The translations under genes and the position numbers were made by a program. Positions 9,678 to 20,110 of a stretch of DNA of 64,000 nucleotides are shown one piece after another (the stretch's first letter is position 1; each line of letters starts with the position of its first letter). The notes below the pieces were generated by a model. The model had not been told where the DNA came from, ran no database searches, and saw nothing but the letters and a program-made list of their open reading frames with translations. The stretch is from assembly GCF_032362555.1 (NCBI RefSeq), contig NC_083513.1, forward strand, positions 8,432,001 to 8,496,000, read 5' to 3'. The stretch comes from Amyelois transitella. Lineage: Eukaryota; Arthropoda; Insecta; Lepidoptera; Pyralidae.

Positions 9678-10620
9678 ATTAAATTTTAGTTTGTAGTCAT
9701 CTTTTTTCTTTCTTTTTATAAGTAGTTTTAGTTTTAATTTGATTTAATTGTAATCTCTATTATTGTCCTATAATGATTTTCTTCACTTAGGGTTATTCTA
9801 ATTTTATTAAATATCTAATAAATGCGAAAGTTAGTCTTGAGTGCCACTGCGTAGTGAAAACACGTGTTTATTCTAACCTATTTCAGACTTTTTCAAGTTT
9901 AATAATAAAAATGTTAAAAAAAACGCGCTAATAGTACACTACCTCAGAGGTGGCGTGGAAACTTGTGCATATTATGACGCTTGCAACTTTTTGCATCGTT
10001 ATATCTACCTATACATACCTTTTTTATAGATAACTTTATGATCTACAATTTATGTCTGAGGTAATTTTCCGATTTGAAAAACTTACCGTTTTGAAGAAAA
10101 TCGCGAAACACCCATTTTTTACCTTTGACCTTGGGTAAATTTTTTCCTTAAACCGGAATCATGGGGAATTTTGAAATAATGCTTTTGATTGTATTTTAAA
10201 CAATTATACTCATTTTAAGCTTAATGGGAATTAATGTAGCTTCGAATGTCTAGATTGACCGGACTAAAGTATTTTTCATAGTAATTAGTAGCGGCCCGCG
10301 TGTGCTGCAAACGGTTCAAGCTAAATCCGACTTTCGGCGCTACAGTTACGGCGCTGAATCCACTGCGGGTAACGTAACGTGTGTTCGCGGTTCTACAGAA
10401 CAACGTCTATGGATAAACTGAAAAATTAAGATTTTTTTTCTTCGTTTTTTTTCCAGGATAAAAGTATCCTATTTTATGCCCAGGATAATAAGGTACAATT
10501 ATACAAAGTTTCATCAAAATCGAACCGTTAGTTTTCACGTGATGCCTGAACATACAGACAGACAGACAAAAATTTTTTTAATCACATATTTGTGTTTGGT
10601 ATCGATCCAGTAACACCCCC
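9678..10620 (-). repeat. Retrotransposon 3' UTR, then inverted copy of the 8560-8765 repeat
   Basis: 9678-9900 is AT-rich with AATAAA-like signals. 9960-10290 repeats 8560-8765 in reverse orientation. The right end (10440-10600) has the block CAGGATAAAAGTATCC, ATCAAAATCGAACCGTTAG and CAGACAGACAGACAAAAA, which is typical of lepidopteran repeat termini. Confidence 0.5.
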
Positions 10621-10755
10621 TGCTATTTATTTTTTCAATATTTTCAATGTACAGAATTGACCTTTCTACAGATTTATTATATGTATAGATATACATATAC
10701 TCGTATCAATAGTGGAAGATTATAAGTAACTGTAAAGGAATTGAAAATAGAAGAA

Positions 10756-10903
10756 ATACAAATAACGTGAAGAGAGTTATGAATGTGGATGAAGCAAAGG
10801 AAATATGCAGAGATCGTGGCAAGTGGAAAGAGGTAGTGTCTGCCTACCCCTCCGGGAAAGAGGCGTGATTTTATATATGTATGTATGTATACAAATAACG
10901 TGA
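10756..10903 (+). mobile_element. LINE-T stub (about 118 bp) with target-site duplication
   Basis: The insert 10771-10888 encodes the last residues of the LINE-T ORF (K-R-V-M-N-V-D-E-A-K through Y-P-S-G-K-E-A stop), then GGCGTGATTTTA and the TATG tail. ATACAAATAACGTGA flanks it at 10756-10770 and 10889-10903. This is a very short 5'-truncated insertion. Confidence 0.92.
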
Positions 10904-11758
10904 TGAAATTTATATCTTGTTTCTCAAGTCTATTTTTTTACAGTGGAAACCCCTTTTTGCCATTTGTATCGCTTAATGACCAGCCATTATTGCAAGACTG
11001 AACCTGTGTATTTAACTGAGAGTTAAATTTAAAATTACTTAGTCAATACTGACCTTTTTGTTACTATTTTTATGCTGGCTAAAATTAAAATGTAATTGAA
11101 AATTAAAAGATTCAAAACATTGAAAATGTCATTTATTTTTTGACACATTGCAAATGCGTTAAGTTTTTGCTAAAAATTCTATTTTGTACGAGTTTATTTC
11201 TAAGACAGGTTATAACTTGTTCTTTTGGCAAAATGCAGTCGGTTGTGACTTTTGAAAAACCATTACCCCATCTTAGTTTGTCAGATTGGGATGCTCGCCT
11301 ATATGGATTACAGGTTAGAAATCTTCTAATGGTCTGGATTATGGATGTTTTTTTATACAAGTATGTATTATAGAAATATAGTATAGTTGAATTTACATTA
11401 TCTTCTTCATGTTAATCAACAAAACATGTATATTTTCGTCTTTAAACACAAAATATTTATCATTAATTTCATTACGTGCAATCCAATTACGTGACTGAAG
11501 TTTTGAATTTAAATAATAATCCCAGCAATACTGTCCCCCAATAATTTTATGGCGCTGATTCTGTTGGCAAATTAGAAAAGTTTCCAACTGCCGGTCGGCT
11601 GAAATTGCCTGGTAAGCCTATTGCGGAAAGATTCAAAGTATCGCCCAGTTAAAAATAATGAAAATTTATTATTTTATGAGACTTTGACTGCTACAAGGTG
11701 AGGGTTCTTGACTTGACACGCTTTAATGTGTCAGAAACATGTTTTGTTTTTAAATTCC
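10904..11758. other. AT-rich DNA without a convincing gene
   Basis: Overlapping short frames at 11133-11373 lie on both strands. Neither shows a recognised domain, and no good splice-site pairs frame them. Confidence 0.4.
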
Positions 11759-12027
11759 ATGATTTGATGTGCCCTGTGGTTCCCGGCACCAATAAAAAAA
11801 ATGGGACCACTCCCATCTCCTTCCCATGGATGTCGTAAAAGACGACTAAGGAATAGGCTCATAAACTAAGGGATTCTTCTTTTAGGCGATGGGCTAGCAA
11901 CCTGCCACTATTTGAATCTCAATTCTATCATTAAGCCAAACAGGTGAACATGGCCTATAGGTCTTTTCAAGTCTGTTAGCTCTGTCTACCCCGCAAGGGA
12001 TATTTATATATTTATGTATGACTTGAT
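11759..12027 (+). mobile_element. SINE-A copy, full length, with imperfect target-site duplication
   Basis: Body 11771-12017. The flanks ATGATTTGAT (11759-11768) and ATGACTTGAT (12018-12027) differ at one base. The head reads GCCCTGTGGTTCCCGGCACC; the tail is TTTATGTATG. Confidence 0.87.
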
Positions 12028-12584
12028 CTCTTTCAGTTCCCATTGCATCCTCCCTTCGGGGCCCGGATTCACTTTCCGATATTCTCTCTTAACTTTGTTC
12101 GATCTTCGGCATTCTCAGTTTCTAGCACGCATGTCATCCTTTGCAACGTCAAGCCAGGATAATTTTGGTAGAATAACTTAGTCGATAATTTTCTAGTTAT
12201 TAATTTAAGTGCTATGTAAAAGATGACAAAGAATTAATCTGAACTCAAATAATTTGATTTTATTTAGCTCTTAATTTTATAAAAATATTTTTTAATTCAT
12301 TCTTTAGGTTCTAGATCATGACAAACCGAATCTAAAATACTTAATAAACCAAATCAACTTCTCATGAAGTTTTTCCCAGTCACCCGAGTGAAGACTATGT
12401 TATGTTCGAATAAGTCAAATTAGACTTTCAACTCCGAGATGAATCGCGTAACGGAATCTTATATGAATTCATAGAAATCATGGATTCAGTCTCAGATGTT
12501 ACGGCTGTCTGATCGTTTTCAATGTATTTTTAAAAAAAGATTTGGGAAACGCAATGGAAAATGAACTAGCTAGAACTTCGGATT
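12028..12584. other. Intergenic, nothing recognised
   Basis: 12040-12120 is slightly GC-richer (CCTCCCTTCGGGGCCCGGAT) but shows no frame or splice signal. Confidence 0.4.
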
Positions 12585-12728
12585 CTCCTTTAGACGATGA
12601 GCTAGCAACCTGTCACTAATTGAAACTTAATTATCTCATTAGGCTAAATAGCTGAACGTGGACTATTGTTCTTTGCGAGACTGTTGGCTCTGTCTACCCC
12701 GCAAGGGATATAGACGTGATTATATGTA
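12585..12728 (+). mobile_element. SINE-A, 5' truncated
   Basis: Starts at the ACGATGAGCTAGCAACCTGT block and continues through the intact 3' hairpin and a TATG tail. Confidence 0.85.
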
Positions 12729-13620
12729 TGTTATAGAAAAGTAAACTTTTTCTACATCAAATATAATTTAATTGCCGTCGATATTGATATAATATAAGAT
12801 GTTATTTCACGAAGAAAATACCTTAGGTACTCTTCTCTTATCCATAAGGGAATTTAAATAAATTACCTAGTAATTAACTGAATACTTACTAAGAGCGGTC
12901 GGAGACAAAATAAAGCTAACCACCTCTTTATAAACAACACCAAACACCATTATGGTGGTCACATTTCAACCTACACCTTTCGATAAAAGTTTTTAATTTC
13001 CTTCGACAGTTTTTACCTATAATTTATTTTTGTACTGTCAATTTTTTAAATTTTATAATAGACTTTGCCATTCCGATCATCTCAGTTATAGTCCACTTTC
13101 AATACCTATATATATACGTACCCTTTGTAATATAAACTACAAACGTGAATAGGAACTCGCGTTTCTTTGAGGCATTGCTCTGTTTATTTGTAGTGGCGCC
13201 CGAGCGCATTGTCAATTATTGCTTGATTTAATACTACAATGCGCCAACATTCTATTCTCAACTCCATCCTATTATTCAGTCAGTCGATGTGAATTTTATT
13301 CATACAAAGAATCGTAAATATTCATTTATACCGACGTTACTCTAGTCAAAAGTCGAATTGCTCGTAAAATCTATGCATTGTTTGTGAAAGTTTAACCAAT
13401 ATCATGTTTTACGAGTGCATTAGTATTTTCCTTATATTATTCTAGTATCGAGGAAAGCGGAGTTTGGAACATAAACTTTTTGTTCAATCTTGCTGGAAAT
13501 CCTTTTCTTGTTACTGTCATTTGATAAGCATAAAATATGTTACTTTAACTAGGTATTATAAATTGCAGTAGTTTTTTAAAATTTTATTATTTCGATAAGA
13601 AACTTTCTCATTTGGAGAGA
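12729..13620. other. Intergenic, nothing recognised
   Basis: No exon, RNA gene or known repeat. A GC-richer island at 13185-13250 (GTGGCGCCCGAGCGCATTG) has no open frame of interest. Confidence 0.4.
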
Positions 13621-13623
13621 AAT

Positions 13624-13832
13624 ATACATACATATAATCACATTTATATCTCTGGCGGGATAGACAGAGCCAACAGTCCCGAAAAAATCAATAGGCCACG
13701 TTCAGCTGCTTGGCCATATGATGGAATTGAGATTGAAATAGTGACAAGTGACTAGCCCATTGCCTTAAAGAAGAATCCCAAGTTTATAAGCCTAATCCTT
13801 AGTCGCCTTTTACTTGCCGAGAACTACACGGC
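13624..13832 (-). mobile_element. SINE-A copy with deletion near the head
   Basis: Tail and middle are well preserved. The 'catccatgggaaagag' to 'tattggtg' part of the head is missing before the closing CGAGAACTACACGGC. Confidence 0.82.
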
Positions 13833-14147
13833 ACAGGACTAAAATATACCTTTACCTACTCCTGAGTGCTACATTGCTTTCAAAATATATAAATCTTCAT
13901 CCATTGATAATACCTAATATGGTCCAACGCGTTGTATGAATTTCAAATATCTCTCTGCCTGATGCATTCAGTTCTATAGATATCCATTCGAATGTTCTAT
14001 TGAATGTGATAGCTTACATTTAGATCTCTCTCTTTGAAGTGTCAAAGTTGAGGTAACATGTAGGGTTAGGTATGTAAATTGTATATATTTGTGAACCCAC
14101 AATATGTAAGGAATATGAATAGAAATATATAAATTAACAAATATTGT

Positions 14148-14192
14148 ATATCCCGCAAGGGATATAGACGTGACTTTATGGATGTATGTATA
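14148..14192 (+). mobile_element. SINE-A 3' hairpin and tail only
   Basis: CCCGCAAGGGATATAGACG, then GTGACTTTATGGATGTATG. This is a minimal 5'-truncated copy. Confidence 0.7.
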
Positions 14193-14289
14193 AACACAAG
14201 TATCGTTATTCTTATTCCAGTCAAAGACCCTATGGCTAATCATACTGAAAACTCCTTTCACCATTCTAAAAAATCAAGAACCAATATGG

Positions 14290-14332
14290 ATTTTCTTTCA
14301 CTTTCGCTCTCTCTGTCTCTCTCGCTCTCATC
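14290..14332. repeat. CT-rich microsatellite
   Basis: CTTTCGCTCTCTCTGTCTCT and following CT units. Confidence 0.85.
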
Positions 14333-14537
14333 CTTGTGTGTTCCCAGTTGCACTATTACGTCTAAACTTCTTGATTTGGGAATCACCTCATAGATCCTCT
14401 TTCACTTGTTCCACTTCACCATCAATAAAAATATTAGATACATTTTGTAATTCTCATTCCCTTCCCATGTTTCAAAATCGATTATATTTTTACTAAAGTT
14501 CACCTTACCAGCTTACCATGTCCTCTTAGGCTCTTAG

Positions 14538-17500
14538 GCCGATAACTCCAAAGCTTTACCTAAGAATAACTGGCATATCGTTCACCAGGTAACATCCGAC
14601 ACAAGAAGGGCAGACGCCTTCGACCTACGGTATTCAGCGAACCAACTGCGCAATGAAACGAAGATCAAGACGGATTGGGACAGCTACCACAATAACAATC
14701 GGCTCAGAGCCAGGTAATTTTTACCCAGTTTTTTTAGGATATACATACGTTTAAACGACGCAACTTTCGCGAAGGGGAGGCAGAAATTACATATTTCCAC
14801 TTGCCATAGTCTTAATGCTTCTTTTGCTTGATTCATCACTCTATAAGTAAGCTAGATAGAGAACTCTTAAGCTTGTAGTCTCTGCGTACCCTTTTGGGAA
14901 GGAGGCGTGATTCAGTATAACATAATCTGAACAACACTGAATCCTCTTGACTTGAATTTTCGCCAGAATATGTCCCCGTCTCGGATAAGATTATTCTTTC
15001 AACTTTCAAATTCATTTATCAACACTTTTCTTCTTTTATCAATCATCTTTTTCTTCAATAGGTAATTAATGATAAATATGAGATTACTTGAGTCTTATAT
15101 TTTTGCTATAAGAGCAGGAAACTTTTTATTACTTAAAGCATAATTAAAATATAGTATCAGTATGTTTTTGTCCTGATGTTATTCCCAGACACGATCACAC
15201 AATATCAGAACTTGCATTTAAATTTTAGCTCCTTTTAGTGTAAGTTGACTAAGACATTTTTGAAATAATTTTAAACGCTTCGTCATACATAAAACGTTAA
15301 TTTGTTCATAATAATAACAGAGTCTACGAAATAGAACAATGGAGGTCGACAATTCAAGAACTGCTCGATCGTTTGGACCGCGAGATGGCTAGCCTGAAAG
15401 AGGAGAAGGCGTCGACCGAGAGAGAGTTGGAACAACTGAACATGCCTCTGCTTGTTTGCTCTGAATGCTTGTCTAACAGGGACGGCAGGAGAAGCTCTGA
15501 ATTGACATATGATCTTGCTGATACCGAGTTGAAAAAGGTGAGTTATGATTTTCTGTTGCCAAGGTCTGAAATGATAATAAATGTTGTGATTTCAACATAA
15601 TGATGAACTGTTTAGATTTAGTTTGAAATTTTATTGTTCATAAAAAAAAAAAAACGATCTCTTCGTTTCGAACCAGCAGAATTGAGGCGATCTAGAGCTC
15701 ACATCTTGAAATATAATCAGTTATACACTCGATTCGGAAATACAGTCGAGAATAATTGCTGTGATAAAAGAATACCTACATACATACATATAATCACGTC
15801 AATATCCCTTGCGGGGAAGACAAAGCTAGTAGTCTTGAAAGACTGATAGGCCACGTTCAGCTGTCTGGCTTATTGATACGAGATTTAAATAGTGACAAGT
15901 TGCTAGCCCATCACCTGAAAGAAGATTCCCAAGTTTATAAGCCTATTCTTTGGTCGCCTTTTTCTACACCCATTGGAAGGAGACGGAGTGGTCCTATTCT
16001 TTTTTTTCTATTAGTGCCGGAAACCACACCGAACACGTCAAAAGGACTTTTATGTATTAAGACGTTCCTGCTTCTACTTTTGTACTGCAGGAACTCTGCG
16101 TAACAGAAAGTAATAAGAAAATGTTGATTGATCGCTGCCAATCAGCCTGGGAGAAGATCAATAAACTAGAAGTGGTCAAGTTCAAACTCCAACTGGACCT
16201 GAAAGACAAGAACGAAGCCCTGCAGATTGACAAAGACATGCTCAGTCTGGACAAGGATTGTGCAAACATAACTTATAAAACTGACTCGTTGAAGACTCCG
16301 AAACGGTAATATCTAAGTTATTAAAAGACAGTTAAGTCGCATGAGTTTATATACTCAACGGAGTTCTAACAATCGAGGATTTCATTTTTACGTATTTAAA
16401 GCTTAATATAAACCCATTGTGTTCCTTAATCCCTTTTTAATTTCTGATTTACGGGAAAATTAAAAATATGTTTATTAACAGATGTATTAAATATTTATGG
16501 GTCAGAGCTCAGTTAGAGGCAATGCAGTAGTATTGAACGTTTATTTATGGAAAAATCTAGTTATTTTCCTGATTTATCCCATATTATGCGTTATGGTTTA
16601 AGCTGGGTGTCACATTGTGCTATTACGAGTATTAAACTCCGTATAGAAACGTGGTAAACGGCAGTATCAGGGCTCTTTAATGCTATGGAGTGTTGGAAAA
16701 CAAGGAAATTTTGGCAAGGAGTTAGCTATGTCATAAATTGCCTATTCATAATAAATTTACCGCATTATTTATTTTTCTGGTAGAGTATTTACTCATGCGG
16801 TAATCTGCAAACTTTACGACACTCCATCCTGTTAAGCGCAATCAAAATCACATTTCCTTCACCTGCCGCCACAGTACAGCTATAAAATATTATACGGCAA
16901 ATAAATATTGTATAATATATAAAATATGGAGGCAATAAAACAGGATTATTAACAGAGGAATACCTCATCACAAGGATCCTAACTAATATTACAAATGCGA
17001 AAGTAAGTTTATTTGTTTGTTTCCTGTCTCATCACGCGTTATCTACTGAATCTAGTTTGAAATATGGAAAAGCAATAGAAAGATATTAAGGTGGTGACAG
17101 CTTAATATTCTACAGGCCATAAAAATAAATTCTACTTCATAGAAACTTTTACTTCAAACTTATTAAAAGATAATGCCATTACAGCATGATAACTAACCAG
17201 CAATGGATCGACAAATGTGAAGCGACTAAGAAAATGGCACTAGACGAGTTGGCTGACACTCTTCGTCTGCGCGAAGCCCTGTTTGTGGCCAGGGGTAGAG
17301 CCAGGAACGCCTTGCGAGCTCAGACTGATGTAACAAATTACATGCTGAGAAGGAGGATCTATGATACCCAGCGGGCGAGGAATGAACTGCAGTGGCAGAA
17401 GATGAAGGTAATAATGACCAAAATTTTTCATTTGCACAAAGCTTTATTCGTGGCTTTGTGGTTGTGAAGCAGAAGAAATAATAGTTTGAAGGACTCAATA

Positions 17501-18607
17501 TCTTCCTGTATATATAGTAGCGCGAAACAAAAATACAAAGGCATTGATAATTAATTCATCTAATACTACATATGTAAGTTCAAACACGATGCCGATTGTC
17601 AAACATTTTCAAACCTTTTTCGCAGCGGTTCTTAAACGCTACATTTACTGACCTCCGAGCTTTGTAGCCAACAGCTGAAAATACAAAGGGGCAAACAGAA
17701 ACGACGACAAGAATTTAACAAATGACTAATCGTAATCGTGGATGTATTGAAAGAATCCAGTCAGCTTAACAATTAAAGAATTCAGGAGTAAATCATGTCC
17801 TGTTTTTTGGTCAGCAATAAAAGTTTACATTACAGATGGAAGAAAACATGGACAAACTCAACAACGAGATAAAAACAATGGGCGAGCAGTTTGCTGACAA
17901 GGTGAACGCGCTGAAGGTAGCCGAGACCAGGCTGGAGACGCGAGGGTACCGCCCCGGGATCGAACTGGCGTCCGACGAGGCAGACATCGGGCTCAAGGAG
18001 GAAGTGAGGAACCTGAGGGAGACTATCAGGCAGTTGCAGGAGAAGTTGGACTGTGCCAAGTAATTTATTTTTCTTGTCTAATTTTTCTTCTTGCTAGAGA
18101 TTTTTTTTTAATATAACAGATATTACATATTAGATTTGAATGCGTTTCTTCAGTTTTAAGACGCTGTAGGACAAAGTAGAAATGGAAATGTCGGAAAACG
18201 AACTTGCAACTTAGAGCAGGTAAAGATGTGAAAGGGCTGCTAAGTAGATGAAAAAAATTAACTCTTTACGCTTCGTAATATAATCCAAATTAAAAATATC
18301 ATTCAAAATTTAAAAAAAAAAAATTTTAATTAAATTTTCTTCAGCTGATGTTTTTTTATAGAGGCATAAAAAACTGCATAGTATGTAAATATGTAATGAA
18401 ATATTAATTTTTAGAGCAACGTACAACGCACTTGAAGGTACATCTATCCAGATAGCCATAGACTTGAACGACAAAGAAGCGACCTTGGAAACCGACATCC
18501 GTGCTTTGGAAATGAGAGCAGCCCTGGAACCCAAACGTCCTCAGGGCACTGAGAAGAACCTAATCTTGGCCAGCATGAAGGATGAAGTGCCTAATGTTGA
18601 AAACTAA
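14538..18607 (+). CDS. Tektin-2-like axonemal microtubule protein (first exon missing)
   Basis: Tektins are coiled-coil filaments on the inner wall of axonemal doublet microtubules; in insects they are expected in sperm flagella. Six exons join in phase: 14538-14713, 15321-15537, 16091-16305, 17185-17407, 17836-18059 and 18415-18607, for 415 residues plus stop, close to the roughly 430 of tektin-2. Visible blocks are N-N-W-H near the N-terminus, ANQLRNETKIKTDWD, then LEQLNMPLLVCSECLSNRD (matching the tektin N-P-L-x-x-x-x-E-C-L-x-x-R block), YMLRRRIYDTQRARNELQWQ and, at 17950-17976, RPGIELASD. The last is the tektin signature usually written RPNVELCRD; four positions differ, including the Cys. 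Block order fits tektin-2 best. All introns end in AG; the donors are GT. The start codon lies in an upstream exon I could not find: an in-frame TAG directly precedes 14538. A poly(A) signal lies at 18704-18709. SINE-A copy 15774-16030 sits in an intron. Confidence 0.88.
14765..14917. mobile_element. Two degraded LINE-T 3'-end fragments in opposite orientation
   Basis: A minus fragment at about 14771-14845 (GGGGAGGCAGA, then TTTCCACTTGCCATAGTCTT) and a plus fragment at about 14877-14916 (GTCTCTGCGTACCC, then GGAAGGAGGCGTGATT) face each other inside the first visible tektin intron. Confidence 0.5.
15774..16030 (-). mobile_element. SINE-A copy in tektin intron
   Basis: Near full length, from the CATACATACATATAATCACG tail to the CCGGAAACCACACC head, ending 60 bp before the next exon. 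Confidence 0.87.
16306..17184. other. Tektin intron (879 bp)
   Basis: Contains at 16978-17060 the start of a common lepidopteran repeat (AACTAATATTACAAATGCG, then GTTTCCTGTCTCATC). Otherwise unremarkable. Confidence 0.6.
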
Positions 18608-18799
18608 TTAAAAAGTGAAGAATAAGATATGAGGAAGTGTTGGACTGAATCAAAATCTTACACAGAAGTAAAAACATGGCATGGAACATTCTTAAAATTA
18701 TTTAATAAATTTTGGTGATGCCGATTTGCATTTCGTTTTTTTTGCATTTTATGGGGGATTCAAAAGCAGTTAATTTGTTGACACGTCTTACATTAATGA

Positions 18800-19062
18800 G
18801 ATCCGGTTGCGTCCTGACCCCTCTGGCGAGGAGCCCGGTATGTACCTTTGACCATGATCCTGTTACAGGTTTTTACACCAAGCGACTCCCGTCAGACCAC
18901 TGCAATCTTTGCCGAGAACTTAACCAATATTGGGTCCTGCTTACCCAACTAGTTGTCTGGATGTGCAGGATTCCTCACATGTTTTCCCTCGCCTTAAAAG
19001 TATTGGCTGGTAATCAAACTAATGTAGATAAACTGAGAAAACAGTCACTGGTCCATAGCTGC
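18800..19062 (+). repeat. Repeat family C copy, in an apparent 148-codon frame
   Basis: GCGTCCTGACCCC, GACCATGATCCTG, GGTTTTTACACCAAGCGAC and GGATGTGCAGGATTCCTCAC are family-C blocks. The open frame 18712-19158 is produced mainly by this repeat and is not called as a gene. Confidence 0.75.
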
Positions 19063-19240
19063 GGTAAAAAGGTTAATGATACATGGAAAATAATAGTTTT
19101 TTTCTGGTCGCAAGCGGATAAGGACAAAATGAATATACATGAAATGAAAAATTCTTGATCCTTAAGTGAGTGACGTGAGTGTTCGTTCCAATATATTTAA
19201 ATTTTCTCCTATCTAAAAGATTTTAATAATAATCACACTA

Positions 19241-19287
19241 CATAAAAAATAAAAGTAACATTTATTATGTTACTTTTATTTTTTATG
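19241..19287. repeat. Perfect 21-bp inverted repeat, 5-bp loop
   Basis: Arms 19241-19261 and 19267-19287 are exact reverse complements, with loop TTATT. They lie about 630 bp past the tektin stop. The stem is very AT-rich. Confidence 0.9.
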
Positions 19288-19514
19288 CAAATATATATAA
19301 CATTACTCTTTAAATACAGCCCCTAGCCTCCTAGTGTATTTTGTATCAAATAGCAAAAGAAGACTTACTAACGTTGCGAAATAACCCGTTGCTAAACAAA
19401 TAAAATAGATTTTTTAAAAATCCACCTTCATTCTACCTTAAGAGAATCAACAAGTTTTACTGGAATGGAAACTCAAGTTTTAAAAAAGCTATAATTAAAA
19501 TATAAATTCTTGCC

Positions 19515-19765
19515 TAGAATCATCCTCCTCTTAGCTTTATTCTCGGTTGCATCCTCACCTTTCTGACTATCGAGTAGCCGAATAGCCTTTGTTAACGATC
19601 CTGGATAGGGTAAGTCAGATTTCAACACAAATGCAACCTTTGCAGGAGAAACTAAGTCTTTGGGGCTTACACATCCAATGACCTGAATGTGAAGTGAAGG
19701 TTTCCTCACGATGTTTTTCGTCATCGTAAGAGCATCGGTCAGGTATCAAACTATAATAACAGGAT
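19515..19765 (+). repeat. Repeat family C copy
   Basis: CGGTTGCATCCTCACC, GATCCTGGATAGGGTAAGTC, GGTTTCCTCACGATG and GTAAGAGCATCGGT are present in order. Confidence 0.75.
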
Positions 19766-20040
19766 ATGAACACTCGCAATTAAATCAAATTAAATATTTA
19801 AACTCAGAAAAGAGTTATTGATGAAACATGGCAGTTTAAATATTGCCTTTTTATTAACTGGATATTGCAGACAAATAAATGAGAAATAGTCAACTATGAA
19901 TTCATTTCCTTCCTTTTCTGAAGTCGGCACAAACATTTGCCCAACACAGGCCTGAAATCAAATTACTTGGATAGAATTAGAGCCACTTAGTCGGACCCCT
20001 GGTGACTCCATGCTTCGTTTGCTTGAGTGTCTCCAAGGAA

Positions 20041-20048
20041 TATAAATT
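20041..20048 (+). promoter_or_regulatory. TATA box of eclosion hormone gene
   Basis: TATAAATT, followed about 30 bp later by TTCACATTCATC, an initiator-like sequence that puts the start near 20071. Confidence 0.6.
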
Positions 20049-20070
20049 GAGGAGGATTCCTGCCATCTTC

Positions 20071-20110
20071 ACATTCATCTGGCACTACTACTCCTGATAC
20101 GAACGATCCA
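20071..20110 (+). other. Eh: Eclosion hormone noncoding exon 1 (inferred)
   Basis: About 40 bp between the inferred start and the donor GATCCA|GTAAGT (after 20110). It precedes the coding exon by 3.1 kb. A TATA-driven noncoding first exon and three exons in all is the layout I recall for Manduca and Bombyx eclosion hormone. The link across the intron is inferred. Confidence 0.55.

Noticed and set aside
11133-11373. Overlapping 75-77 codon frames on both strands
   Set aside because: No domain, no signal peptide, no supported exon boundaries.
17226-17498. Minus-strand frames over tektin exons
   Set aside because: They lie opposite in-phase tektin exons with recognisable tektin blocks.
18712-19158. 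148-residue protein after the tektin gene
   Set aside because: Most of the frame is repeat family C read through; the same blocks occur at several other places in other frames.
19241-19287. pre-miRNA
   Set aside because: The stem is only 21 bp with no lower stem, extremely AT-rich, and lacks mature-arm features.
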